Counted from the stretch's first letter, positions 43,320 to 52,250 are shown. The stretch: 64,000 nt of DNA from JANNWF01 sp038205755 (GCA_038205755.1 JBBRBN010000008.1:9971-73970), one strand, 5' to 3'. Made by a program: numbers and translations. The notes: a model not told the origin generated them from the letters alone.

Positions 43320-44361
43320 CCACGATTCGCCCTGCTCCACTTTCGCCCGGCGCTGGTCGCCGGGCGTTTTCTTTTCTGCGGCACTGCTGGCGGCATGTGC
43401 ACCCGCTGCGCCGCCCGCCGCCGAGCTGCCCGGGCTGGCCATCGACCCGCTGCGGGTAACCGTGTCGGGGCTCAGCTCAGGCGCCTACATGGCCCAGCAG
43501 CTGCACCTGGCCTATGCCGATCGCCTGGCCGGTGCGGCCCTGCTGGCGGGCGGCCCGTATGGCTGCGCTCACGGCGATCTGCGGACCGCGCTGGCGCAGT
43601 GCATGGCGCCCGAGGACGCCGCGGTGCCGGCGCTGACGCCGCTGACGGCAGCGGTACGGGAGCGCGCCGGCGACGGCCGGCTGGCCCCGCTTGAAGGCCT
43701 GCGCGGTGACCGGGTCTGGGTGTTCCGCGGCAGCGTCGATGCCGTGGTGGGCGAGCAGGTCACGGCGGCGGCAGCGGACCTGTACGACGCACTGGACAGC
43801 GGCGCCATTGTCACCCGGCGGTTTGATCTGCCCTATGCGCACCTGCTGCCGGCCGCCGCACCGGGCGATGACTGCAGCGTGTCGGCCGAACCCTACATCG
43901 CCAACTGCGGCTTCGACGCGGCGGGTGAAGCGTTCAAGGTGCTGTATGCCGTGACCGAGCCGGCCGACCAGGCCAGCGGCGAGCTGCGCAGCTTCGACCA
44001 GCGCCCCTATGCGGCGGATCCGTCCGACCCGCCCGGCAGCGACACTGGCTTTGTCTACCTGCCGCGTGCGTGCATCGATGGCGCGACCTGCGGCCTGCAC
44101 ATTGCGCTGCACGGATGCGAGCAGTCGGCGGACGTGATCGGCGACCTGTTTGCCAGTCGCGGCGGCTTCAACCGCTGGGCCGACGCTGCCGATGTTGTCG
44201 TGCTGTATCCGCAGACCCGCAGCAGTCTGCGGCCGCTGAATCCCAAAGGCTGCTGGGACTGGTGGGGCTACACCGGCGCGGGCTTCGACACCCGCGACGG
44301 CGCACAGCCGCGCTGGATCGCGCGGATGGCGGCGGCACTGGGGGCGCCGCTGATCGACTGA
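43309..44361 (+). CDS. PHB-depolymerase-family esterase, lipoprotein
   Basis: This is a 350-residue protein. A lipoprotein signal (SPGVFFSAALLAAC; Cys30) precedes an alpha/beta-hydrolase domain with nucleophile motif GLSSG (Ser56). Near the end, LNPKGCWDWWGYTGAGFDTRDG closely resembles polyhydroxybutyrate depolymerases. It probably hydrolyses polyester or short oligomers at the cell surface or in the periplasm. The ATG overlaps the receptor stop by 11 bases; no other start keeps the lipobox. A terminator-like hairpin lies within codons 13-22. Confidence 0.83.
   Translation: MTSNHDSPCSTFARRWSPGVFFSAALLAACAPAAPPAAELPGLAIDPLRVTVSGLSSGAYMAQQLHLAYADRLAGAALLAGGPYGCAHGDLRTALAQCMAPEDAAVPALTPLTAAVRERAGDGRLAPLEGLRGDRVWVFRGSVDAVVGEQVTAAAADLYDALDSGAIVTRRFDLPYAHLLPAAAPGDDCSVSAEPYIANCGFDAAGEAFKVLYAVTEPADQASGELRSFDQRPYAADPSDPPGSDTGFVYLPRACIDGATCGLHIALHGCEQSADVIGDLFASRGGFNRWADAADVVVLYPQTRSSLRPLNPKGCWDWWGYTGAGFDTRDGAQPRWIARMAAALGAPLID
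43345..43375 (+). terminator. Terminator-like hairpin inside the depolymerase signal-peptide codons
   Basis: The stem GCCCGGCG/CGCCGGGC with loop CTGGT is followed by GTTTTCTTTT. It sits just after the TonB-dependent receptor stop, where a terminator would be expected, but also within the first codons of the next gene. Confidence 0.75.
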
Positions 44362-44443
44362 GGGCCAGCAGTTCGATTAGGCCCGGCCGACCCAGAGGCG
44401 CGCATACGGGAGACACTCCTTCAGCATCGGCAACCGCCCCTGT

Positions 44444-44472
44444 TGTAGGCGCGCCTCGCAGGCGCGATGCTC
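44444..44472. repeat. REP-like TGTAGG element upstream of the hybrid kinase
   Basis: TGTAGGCGCGCC-TCGCA-GGCGCGATG carries a six-base stem and resembles the TGTAGGAGCGG...CCGCGATG palindromes often seen between genes in xanthomonads and pseudomonads (from memory). A single copy was noticed here. Confidence 0.5.
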
Positions 44473-44541
44473 TTCCCGTACCCCGAAACACCGACCTGCC
44501 GCCCATCCAGATAGCCCGACGATGCCGATCCAGCCACCCTC

Positions 44542-47500
44542 ATGCTGAGCCTTGCCGGCGTCGCGGTTGCCGCGCTGCTCTGGCTGGGGCTGCTGTTCGC
44601 GGTCGCGCTGCTGGGTGAGCGCCGGGCGCCGCTGACCGGGCGCACGGCGGGCGTGGTCTACGCCCTGTCGCTGGCGATCTACTGCACCTCGTGGACCTTC
44701 TACGGCACGGTTACCCAGGGCGTGCGCAGCGGCTGGTGGCTGCCGCCGACGTTCGTCGGCACGATTGCCCTGTACCTGTTGGCGCTGCCGCTGCTGGAGC
44801 GGCTGGTAACCGTCTCCAAGTCGGTCAACGCCACCTCGGTGGCCGACTTCATCGCCAGCCGCTGCGGCAAAAGCAGCGGTCTGGCCGCGCTGGTCACGCT
44901 GGTCGCCCTGGTCGGAATGGTTCCCTACATCGCGCTGCAGCTGAAGGCGGTGGCGATGAGTTTCTCAACCTTGGTCGCCACTGGCGTGGAGCAGCCAGCC
45001 TGGCAGGACAGCGCCCTGTATGTGACCCTCGTAATGGCGGTGTTCGCCATGCTGTTCGGCACCCGTCGCACCGCCGCCGACGAGGGCAATCGGGGTCTGA
45101 TGCTGGCGATGGCGTTCGAGGCGGTGTTCAAGCTGACCGCTATCCTCGCGGTCGGTGGCTTTGTGGTGTTCGTGCTGTACGGCAGCCCGGCCGCGCTGGA
45201 GGCCGCATGGCAGGCACAGGTCACCGCCGCCCCGTCGGCCCAGCCGACTGCCTATCTGACGCTGGCGGCGCTCGGTGCGATCGCCATGGTCACCCTGCCG
45301 CACCAGTTCCACGTTGGCGTGGTCGAATGTCGCGACAACCGCCACCTGCGCACCGCCCGCTGGCTGTTCCCGCTGTTCCTGCTGCTGATCAGTCTGCCGG
45401 TGTGGCCGTTGGCCCGGGCCGGCGCGCTGGAGCTGGGCGCACTGGGCCTGCCGTCGGATCTTTACGTGCTTGGCCTGCCTCTGCTGCACGAACAGCGTGC
45501 GTTGACCCTGTTCGCCTTCCTCGGCGGCCTGAGCGCCGCCACCGGCATGGTGATCCTGGCCAGCCTGTCGTTGAGCATCATGCTTGGCAACCACTGGATC
45601 ACGCCGCTGCTGCTGCGCGGCGACTGGTCCGCCCAGCGCTGGGCGCAGCGCCGCTGGATTGGCGACGTTCGCTGGCAGCGGCGCGCTGGCATCGCGCTGG
45701 TCCTGGGCCTGGGTTACGGCTACTCGCGAGCGCTGGGCGGTCTGGATGCGCTGGCTGACATCGGCGCGCAGTCATTCTCGGCACTGGCCCAGCTGGCACC
45801 CGCGGTGCTGCTGGGGATCTACCGGCCGCAGCTGCCGGCGCGAGCGATCGGCGCCGGCCTGCTGGTCGGCTTTCTCATCTGGGCCTACGTTCTGATTGCA
45901 CCGCTGCTGGCCAACGGCTCGGGCTGGGCCATCAGCGGGCCGCTGGGTCTGCGCTGGCTGGCCCCCACAGCGCTGTTTGGAACCGCCGACCTTGACCCCT
46001 TGTCGCGGGCCGTGTGGATCAGCCTGCTGGGCAATGTCGTGGTGCTGGCGCTGGTGGCGCGCTACGCGCCGGCCCGGCTGACGCATGCGCCCGGGCAACC
46101 GCTGAGCCAGGACGCGCTGCGCGCGGTAGCGCGGCGTTTTCTCAGCAGCGAGCGACTGCAGCGGGTGTTTGAGGCCGAGGCCGAGCCGGCGATTGCGCTG
46201 GAGGAACGGGTCGGTCACGAGCTGACCGCCGTGCTGGGTGCGGCGTCTACCCGTCTGCTGCTGGATGCGGCGCGCCGCGGCAGCGACAGCCAGCTGGAGG
46301 AAGTAGCCAGCATCGTCGGCGACGCCGCCCAGGCGGCACGGTTCTCGCAACAGGTGCTGGAAGCGGCGCTGCAGAACATGTCGCAGGGGATCAGCGTGGT
46401 CGATGCGCAACTCTGCCTGGTCGCCTGGAACCGCCGCTATGTGGAGCGTTTCGGCTTTCCCGCCGAACTGCTGCAGGTTGGCCGGCCGGTGGCCGACCTC
46501 GCGCGCTATGCAGTCCACGAGGTTCTGGGTGCGGGCGCCGATGTCGAAACCGAGGTGCAGCGGCGCCTCCTGCACATGCAGGCCGGCACCCCGCACCTGA
46601 GCGAAAGGCGCTTTCCTGACGGCGCGATCATCGAGATTCGCGGCAACCCGATGCCCGGCGGCGGCTTCGTGGCGACCTTCACCGACGTGACTGCCTTCCG
46701 CCGCACCGAAGCGGAGTTGAAGGGCATTGCCGAAACGCTGGAGCAGCGGGTCAGCCAGCGCACCGCAGAACTGGCCCGGGCCAGCGCTGCGGCGCAGCGC
46801 GCCAGCCGCGACAAAACCCGCTTTCTCGCCGCGGTGAGCCACGATCTGGCGCAGCCGCTGAACGCTGCGCGGCTGTTTACCCACGCCTTGACGCAGCAGC
46901 TGGACAAGCCCGACCTGCGCGTCCTCGGCAGCCAGATCGAAGGCTCACTGGGGGCGGCCGAGAGTCTGCTCGGCGGACTGCTCGACATCTCTCGACTGGA
47001 TGCCGGCGGCCTATCGCCGGTGGTCGCGCCGTTTGCGCTGGACAGTCTTTTGTCGACGCTGGCGGCAGAGTTCCGGGCGCTGGCGGGCGAGCGCGGACTT
47101 GGTCTGCGGGCGTCAGCCACTGGCGCCTGGGTGCGCAGCGATCCGCAGCTGCTGCGCCGCGTCCTGCAGAACTTTCTTGCCAACGCGGTGCGCTATACCG
47201 AGCGCGGTGGCGTGCTGCTGGGCGTCCGCCGGCACGGCCCGACGCTCCGTATCGAGGTCTGGGACAGCGGCATTGGCATCGAGGCCGGCGACCAGGCGCT
47301 GGTGTTCGAAGAGTTTCGACGACTCGGTCGCGGTGGCCAGGGACTGGGGCTTGGTCTGTCGATCGCCGAGCGGCTGGCGCGGCTGCTCGGACACCCGATC
47401 CGCCTTCGCTCCTGGCCCGGCCGTGGCTCGTGCTTCTCGATCGAAGTGCCCCGCTGCGAGCCGCAGCTGGCAGTGCCGACGCCTGCACCCGAAGCGCCGG

Positions 47501-47865
47501 CAGCACCGCCGCAGCAGCGCGTGCTGGTGGTCGACAACGACGCCAGCGTATTGGCCGCGATGCACGCGCTGCTCAGCACCTGGCGCTGCGAGGTGCTGGC
47601 TGCCGCCACCCCGTCGGCGGCGCTTGCGCACGCGCGTGCGCAACGCCCGGACCTGCTGCTGCTCGACTACCACCTCGATGGTGACGCCACCGGCGTCGCC
47701 CTGTTGCGTGACCTCCGTGCACAGCTCGGCGACATACCGGCCGCCGTGATCACCGCCGACCACAGTGAAGCCGTCCGCCGCGAAGTGGAGCGGGCCGGCG
47801 CCTGGCTGCTGCACAAGCCAATCAAGCCGCTGGCGCTGAAGTCGCTGATGGCGAGGCTGGGGTAG
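44542..47865 (+). CDS. Hybrid sensor histidine kinase with sodium/solute symporter domain
   Basis: This 1107-residue protein has an N-terminal SSS-type membrane domain (about 12-13 spans, residues 1-510, with YCTSWTFYGTVTQG and SVADFIASRCG), a PAS region (about 610-720), and the HisKA His767 in AAVSHDLAQPLNAARLF. HATPase motifs NFLANAVRYTERGG and GQGLGLGLSIAERLARL follow, then a receiver domain with Asp1042 in LLLDYHLDG. The architecture is CbrA-like plus a receiver. It probably senses a transported solute or nutrient state. No partner regulator gene is adjacent. No clear ribosome-binding site precedes the ATG. Confidence 0.92.
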   Translation: MLSLAGVAVAALLWLGLLFAVALLGERRAPLTGRTAGVVYALSLAIYCTSWTFYGTVTQGVRSGWWLPPTFVGTIALYLLALPLLERLVTVSKSVNATSVADFIASRCGKSSGLAALVTLVALVGMVPYIALQLKAVAMSFSTLVATGVEQPAWQDSALYVTLVMAVFAMLFGTRRTAADEGNRGLMLAMAFEAVFKLTAILAVGGFVVFVLYGSPAALEAAWQAQVTAAPSAQPTAYLTLAALGAIAMVTLPHQFHVGVVECRDNRHLRTARWLFPLFLLLISLPVWPLARAGALELGALGLPSDLYVLGLPLLHEQRALTLFAFLGGLSAATGMVILASLSLSIMLGNHWITPLLLRGDWSAQRWAQRRWIGDVRWQRRAGIALVLGLGYGYSRALGGLDALADIGAQSFSALAQLAPAVLLGIYRPQLPARAIGAGLLVGFLIWAYVLIAPLLANGSGWAISGPLGLRWLAPTALFGTADLDPLSRAVWISLLGNVVVLALVARYAPARLTHAPGQPLSQDALRAVARRFLSSERLQRVFEAEAEPAIALEERVGHELTAVLGAASTRLLLDAARRGSDSQLEEVASIVGDAAQAARFSQQVLEAALQNMSQGISVVDAQLCLVAWNRRYVERFGFPAELLQVGRPVADLARYAVHEVLGAGADVETEVQRRLLHMQAGTPHLSERRFPDGAIIEIRGNPMPGGGFVATFTDVTAFRRTEAELKGIAETLEQRVSQRTAELARASAAAQRASRDKTRFLAAVSHDLAQPLNAARLFTHALTQQLDKPDLRVLGSQIEGSLGAAESLLGGLLDISRLDAGGLSPVVAPFALDSLLSTLAAEFRALAGERGLGLRASATGAWVRSDPQLLRRVLQNFLANAVRYTERGGVLLGVRRHGPTLRIEVWDSGIGIEAGDQALVFEEFRRLGRGGQGLGLGLSIAERLARLLGHPIRLRSWPGRGSCFSIEVPRCEPQLAVPTPAPEAPAAPPQQRVLVVDNDASVLAAMHALLSTWRCEVLAAATPSAALAHARAQRPDLLLLDYHLDGDATGVALLRDLRAQLGDIPAAVITADHSEAVRREVERAGAWLLHKPIKPLALKSLMARLG

Positions 47866-47896
47866 TTCCAGACCAGCGACTTCAAGAACAGCCGGC

Positions 47897-47956
47897 GAGC
47901 TCGTCTGGCACTGGCTCGTCTGGCACTGGCTCGTCTGGCGCGAGCTCGTCTGGGGC
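47897..47956. repeat. Tandem repeat, four 15-bp units
   Basis: The units GAGCTCGTCTGGCAC, TGGCTCGTCTGGCAC, TGGCTCGTCTGGCGC and GAGCTCGTCTGGGGC lie in a row. They end seven bases before palindromic element copy 3 and follow the kinase stop by about 30 bp. Confidence 0.93.
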
Positions 47957-47962
47957 CGGAGC

Positions 47963-48128
47963 TAGCCCGCATGTTTCATGAATCTCGCGCGCCCTCGCTT
48001 GTCTCTTGTCCGCACAGGAGATTTTCCTCAGTCGGTCGTATGGCCCGCTACACCGCTCCTTCGAAAAATCTCCTGTGCGAACAACATCCTGCGCGATCAT
48101 CGCGCGAATTCATGAAACATGCGGATTA
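47963..48128 (+). mobile_element. MITE-like palindromic element, copy 3
   Basis: This 166-bp copy is in the same orientation as copy 1, with terminal repeats TAGCCCGCATGTTTCATGAA and ATTCATGAAACATGCGGATT. Its inner stem is CACAGGAGATTTT/AAAATCTCCTGTG: relative to copy 1 the left arm changed at several bases and the right arm changed at exactly the matching bases. It lies between the converging kinase and ppk2 genes. Confidence 0.9.
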
Positions 48129-48141
48129 GCTACTCACACTC

Positions 48142-48918
48142 TCACTCCAGCGTCTTGATCGGCTTCAGCGGGCCTTCGAAGCGCTCCTTCTTCGGCTTGC
48201 CGGGCAGCGGATCGAGAGAAATCGGGTTGTTCGGCAGCGGATGGTCGGGCACGTGGTCGAGCAGATGACGGACCAGGGTCAGGCGACCGACTCGCTGATC
48301 GTTGAAGTCGACCACCGTCCACGGCGCGGCTTTGGCATGGGTGGCCTTGAACATGGCGTCGCGGGCCTGGCCGTAGTCGGTGTAGTGGGCGCGGGAGTCA
48401 AGATCGACCGGCGACAGCTTCCAGCGCTTGAGCGGATCGGCAGCACGCTCGGCGAAGCGCGCCTCCTGCTGCTCCTGATCGACGCTCAGCCAGTACTTCA
48501 GCAGGATCAGGCCATCGTCGGTAAGCAGCTTCTCGAACGCCGGCGCCTGCTTCAGAAACGCCTTGTACTCGGCGTCTGTGCAATAGCCCATCACTTTCTC
48601 GACGCCGGCGCGGTTGTACCAGCTGCGATCAAACAGCACGAGCTCGCCGGCCGCCGGCAGGTGCTCGATATAGCGCTGAAAATACCACTGGCCACGTTCG
48701 CGTTCGCTCGGCTTGCTGAGCGCGACAACCCGGGTCTGGCGCGGGTTGAGGGCCTCGGCGACCGCCGTGATGGCCCCGCCCTTGCCCGCGGTGTCGCGGC
48801 CCTCGAAGATCACCAGCATGCGATTGCCGGTGTGCTTGAGCCAGTGCGAAAGCTGGTTGAGCTCGACCTGCAGCGGCTCGAGTTTCTCGGCGTAGTCTTT
48901 CTTCTTCAGCTTGCTCAT
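48142..48918 (-). CDS. ppk2: Polyphosphate kinase 2
   Basis: This 258-residue P-loop enzyme of the PPK2 class I type has Walker A EGRDTAGKGGAI, Walker B LVLFDRSWYNRAGVE, the lid-region LKYWLSVDQEQQEARF and WTVVDFNDQRVGRL. It uses polyphosphate to phosphorylate nucleoside diphosphates, favouring GTP/ATP formation. GGAG lies seven bases before the chosen ATG. A single gene, convergent with the kinase and divergent from the rhodanese fusion gene. Confidence 0.95.
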   Translation of the reverse strand: MSKLKKKDYAEKLEPLQVELNQLSHWLKHTGNRMLVIFEGRDTAGKGGAITAVAEALNPRQTRVVALSKPSERERGQWYFQRYIEHLPAAGELVLFDRSWYNRAGVEKVMGYCTDAEYKAFLKQAPAFEKLLTDDGLILLKYWLSVDQEQQEARFAERAADPLKRWKLSPVDLDSRAHYTDYGQARDAMFKATHAKAAPWTVVDFNDQRVGRLTLVRHLLDHVPDHPLPNNPISLDPLPGKPKKERFEGPLKPIKTLE

Positions 48919-49003
48919 GGCGTGGCTCCATCCCGGACGCGCCCAGTGTATTCGATCCGCAACGGGCGCCGCCGCGCCGGGCAGGCGCTCGTAGAATGTG
49001 CGT

Positions 49004-50152
49004 ATGACTGTCGAGCAACCCAGCAAGGAGGTAACGCCCGTCGACGCACTGGCCCGCAGCCGGTCCGGCATCCGGCTGATCGACATCCGCGAGGACGGCG
49101 AGCGAGCGGCGGCGATGGCGGAGCCGGCGCAGGGCATCGCGATGGGTCGGCTGCTGGCCGATCCCGCTGCCTGGATTGCAGATGACAGCGCGGAGGTGCT
49201 GCTGATCTGCGCCAGCGGCCAGCGCTCGCGGGTAGCGGCGGCGGCGCTCAGCGGGTTCGGCTACACGCGGGTACGTTCAGTCGTCGGCGGCACCCAGCGC
49301 TGGCAGGCCGAGGGCCTGCCGATGAGATCGTCCAGCGAGTCGCCCGAGTTTCTCGACCGCTACTCGCGGCATCTGCTGTTGCCCGAGGTCGGCCTGCGCG
49401 GCCAACAGCGGCTGCGCGCGGCGCGCGTCGCCCTGGTCGGCGCCGGCGGGCTGGGCTCGCCAGCAGCGCTGTACCTTGCGGCCGCCGGCGTCGGTCACAT
49501 CACCCTGATCGACGACGACCGGGTCGAGCGCAGCAATCTGCAGCGCCAGGTGCTGCACCGCGACGCCGATATCGGCCGGCCCAAGGTCGACTCCGGTCGC
49601 GCCACGCTGCTGGCGCTCAACCCCGACATCGAGGTTGTGCCAGTGCAGCAGCGCCTGCAGGCCGACAATGTCGAGGTGCTGCTGGCCGGACATGACGTGA
49701 TTGTTGACGGCAGCGACAACTTCGCCACCCGCTACCTGGTCAACGATGCCTGTGTCGCGCTGCAGCTGCCGATGGTGTACGGCGCGGTGCAGCGCTTTGA
49801 AGGCCAGGTCGCGATCTTCTGGGCCCGCGCACCGGGCGCGCGTGGCGCCTGCTATCGCTGCCTGTTTCCGCAGCCGCCGGCGGCGCAGTTCGCCCCCAAC
49901 TGTGCCGAGGCCGGCGTACTTGGCGTGCTGCCCGGGCTGATCGGCATGCTGCAGGCAACCGAAACCGTGAAGCTGCTGCTGGGCATTGGTGAGCCGCTGG
50001 TCAACCGGTTGCTGCGCGTCGATGCGCTGAGCATGCGCTTTGACCGCATTGGACTGGGTCCCGATCCCGCCTGCGGCAGCTGCGGAGCGCAGCGCAGTGC
50101 GGTCGAGCTTGAGTCTGGCCCGCTGTGCGCGGTGGGCGTGACCGGGCGGTAA
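49004..50152 (+). CDS. Rhodanese-adenylyltransferase fusion (MoeB/ThiF family)
   Basis: This 382-residue protein has an N-terminal rhodanese domain (about 10-105, active loop ICASGQRSR) followed by a ThiF/MoeB domain. The latter shows RHLLLPEVGLRGQQRL, ATP site VGAGGLGSPAALYLAAAGVG, IDDDRVERSNLQRQ and two CxxC zinc pairs (YRC near residue 287, CGSCG near the end). Such proteins adenylate the C-terminus of a sulfur-carrier protein and pass on persulfide sulfur, for molybdopterin or thiamine. Domain order is reversed relative to eukaryotic MOCS3. No carrier gene is nearby, so the pathway is undecided. Confidence 0.88.
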   Translation: MTVEQPSKEVTPVDALARSRSGIRLIDIREDGERAAAMAEPAQGIAMGRLLADPAAWIADDSAEVLLICASGQRSRVAAAALSGFGYTRVRSVVGGTQRWQAEGLPMRSSSESPEFLDRYSRHLLLPEVGLRGQQRLRAARVALVGAGGLGSPAALYLAAAGVGHITLIDDDRVERSNLQRQVLHRDADIGRPKVDSGRATLLALNPDIEVVPVQQRLQADNVEVLLAGHDVIVDGSDNFATRYLVNDACVALQLPMVYGAVQRFEGQVAIFWARAPGARGACYRCLFPQPPAAQFAPNCAEAGVLGVLPGLIGMLQATETVKLLLGIGEPLVNRLLRVDALSMRFDRIGLGPDPACGSCGAQRSAVELESGPLCAVGVTGR

Positions 50153-50255
50153 GCGGCGAGCCAGCGATGTACGGGATGGTTCAGGGGTGGGCTGCGGCTC
50201 GACCGGTGGTGGAGCGGGGTGAGATTGGGAATGAGTCGACTGGCTGGTCGGAAAG

Positions 50256-50369
50256 CAGCGCGGCGGGCGGCGCTCATACAACAGCAGGACTAGCAGCGCG
50301 GCGGGCGGCGCTGCTGCAACAGCAGGAACAGCAGCGCGGCGGGCAGGGCTGCTGCATCCGCAGGTGGTC
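50256..50369. repeat. Tandem repeat, three 38-bp units
   Basis: Three successive copies begin CAGCGCGGCGGGCGGCGCT and carry CAACAGCAGGA near the end; the third is degraded. It fills most of the 253-bp gap between the adenylyltransferase stop and the UPF0149 stop (convergent genes). No gene was found in the gap. Confidence 0.9.
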
Positions 50370-50405
50370 TGGCATCGCCCGCGGGTGGGCGCGCCGCCCG
50401 CTTGA

Positions 50406-51302
50406 TCAGTGCAGGCGCTGTGGATCGCCGTGGCACTTCTTGAACTTGCGACCGCTGCCGCAGGGACACGGATCGTTGCGGCCGGGCGTGTTCCCGCGTT
50501 TTGCCGGCCCCTGCGCACGCGCCTGCTCGGTAACCCGCAGCACGTGGAATGCATGCAGCATGTGCGGCAGCTCGAACATGATGTCGAGCCGTTCGATCAG
50601 GTCGGGCGGGTTGGATGGTTCGTCGTCGTCGGCAGCGTCGCTGTCGTCGTCCTCTTCCTCGTCGACCGCAACATCCTCTAGCCCCTCGTCACCCTCTGCG
50701 GACAGCGCATCGCCGTCTTCGTCTTCGTCTTCGTCATCGGTGAAGCCCGCCGGCAGCTCCATCAGCCGCTGGATGTCGCCCAGATGCTCGTCAATGTGGT
50801 CGTACTCCGCCGCCCAGTCGTCCCAGGCGGTTTCGCGCATTTCTACGCCCAGAAAGAAGCCCAATGCCCATCCCGATGCCAGCGGAAACTGCCGCGCTGC
50901 ATCGTCCAGCGCCTCAGGAACCTGACCTTTCTCGACCAGCTGGTCGAATACGGCCAGCAGCGCGTCGGGCATCATGATCGCCGGCGCGACTTCTTCCGCA
51001 TGGTCTTCCGGGTCCAGTGCAACGCGGGCGACGATGTGGTTCCAGAATCCCTGGATCAGATAGAACGATTCGCTCGCCTCCTGCACGGACTCCCAGACCG
51101 GCGGCGGGTCGCCCCAGATGAGCCGGTTGTACTCGCTGGGCATCACCAGCTCCGGACCGGTCACCAGCGCGCTGAAGAAGCCATCGAGCATCTCCATCGG
51201 CATTCCGCCGTTCGGCGCCGCGCGCTCCCACAGCAGCGTTTCCAGACGCTCAAGCTCGGCGACGGTCAGGCTGGCCTGGGACAGATTTTTTCCTGAATTC
51301 AT
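50406..51302 (-). CDS. UPF0149 protein with SEC-C zinc motif
   Basis: This 298-residue protein has the UPF0149 (YgfB/YecA-like) domain (about 15-190, with LDGFFSALVTGPELVMPSEY and WALGFFLGVEM). A very acidic linker (about 195-240, runs of Asp/Glu) follows, then a C-terminal SEC-C zinc site GRNDPCPCGSGRKFKKCHG. SEC-C tails mediate protein or ribosome contacts, as in SecA; YecA binds ribosomes in E. coli, so a translation-linked role is plausible. It lies 11 bp downstream of fghA on the same strand. Confidence 0.86.
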   Translation of the reverse strand: MNSGKNLSQASLTVAELERLETLLWERAAPNGGMPMEMLDGFFSALVTGPELVMPSEYNRLIWGDPPPVWESVQEASESFYLIQGFWNHIVARVALDPEDHAEEVAPAIMMPDALLAVFDQLVEKGQVPEALDDAARQFPLASGWALGFFLGVEMRETAWDDWAAEYDHIDEHLGDIQRLMELPAGFTDDEDEDEDGDALSAEGDEGLEDVAVDEEEDDDSDAADDDEPSNPPDLIERLDIMFELPHMLHAFHVLRVTEQARAQGPAKRGNTPGRNDPCPCGSGRKFKKCHGDPQRLH

Positions 51303-51313
51303 GGTGATCGTGG

Positions 51314-52168
51314 TCAGTGTTGTGGGTGCCGCAACGCCGCAGCGTGATGGGCGATGTGATCGCCGATGAAGCTGGCGATGAAGTAGTAGCTGTGATCATA
51401 GCCCGGCCGCAGGCGCAGGCTGAGCGGGCGACCTGCCTGGGCGCAGGCCTCAACCAGTCGCTGCGGCTGCAGCTGATCGGCCAGGAATTCGTCGGCTTCG
51501 CCCTGATCCACCAGCAGCGGTCGCACCGCAGCAAGCTCCGCATCGCGCTCGCTTTCGAGCAGCGCGCAGGCGTCAAATGCGCGCCAGCGTGACTCGTCGT
51601 CGCCCAGATAGGTGGCCAGCGCCTTGCGTCCCCAGGGCACCTGGGTAGGCGCGACGATCGGCGCGAAGGCCGAGATGGACGCGTAGCGCTGCGCCTCGCG
51701 AAGCCCGATCACCAGCGCCCCGTGTCCGCCCATCGAGTGCCCGCTGATCGCACGTCGGTCGCTGGCCGGAAAGTGCCGTTCGATCAGCGCCGGCAGCTCG
51801 GCGGCGACGTAGCTGTACATCTGGTAATGCGCCGCCCACGGCGCCTGCGTGGCGTTGACGTAGAAGCCCGCGCCCTGCCCCAGGTCATGGCCGGGATCGT
51901 TGGCCACATCGTCGCCGCGCGGACTGGTATCGGGCGCGACCAGGATCAGTCCGTGCTGCGCGGCGTAGCGCTGTGCACCGGCCTTGGTGATGAAGTTCTG
52001 CTCGCTGCAGGTCAGCCCGGACAGCCAGTACAGCACCGGACAGGGTCCGCTGGCCACCTGCGGCGGAAGGTAGACGGCGAAGCGCAGCGTGCAGTCGAGC
52101 ACCGCCGAGCGGTGCTCCCAGACGTCCTGCCAGCCGCCGAAGCAGGCGCGATGTTCGATGCGATGCAT
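51314..52168 (-). CDS. fghA: S-formylglutathione hydrolase
   Basis: This 284-residue alpha/beta hydrolase has LYWLSGLTCSEQNF and APDTSPRGDDV, the nucleophile motif GHSMGGHGAL, and the C-terminal GYDHSYYFIASFIGDHIAHHA with the catalytic His. It completes glutathione-dependent formaldehyde oxidation, releasing formate. It follows frmA on the same strand after 82 bp. Confidence 0.96.
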   Translation of the reverse strand: MHRIEHRACFGGWQDVWEHRSAVLDCTLRFAVYLPPQVASGPCPVLYWLSGLTCSEQNFITKAGAQRYAAQHGLILVAPDTSPRGDDVANDPGHDLGQGAGFYVNATQAPWAAHYQMYSYVAAELPALIERHFPASDRRAISGHSMGGHGALVIGLREAQRYASISAFAPIVAPTQVPWGRKALATYLGDDESRWRAFDACALLESERDAELAAVRPLLVDQGEADEFLADQLQPQRLVEACAQAGRPLSLRLRPGYDHSYYFIASFIGDHIAHHAAALRHPQH

Positions 52169-52250
52169 GGCAATCCTCGTGAACGCTGGTGTCGGAAACG
52201 CTGCTCTCGGAAACGCGTGAGTTCAGACAGCTGTTGTAGCAGCGGGTTGG

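Noticed and set aside
50256..50369. Possible CRISPR-like array
   Set aside because: The 38-bp units are directly adjacent with no unique spacers, and there are no cas genes; it is a plain tandem repeat.
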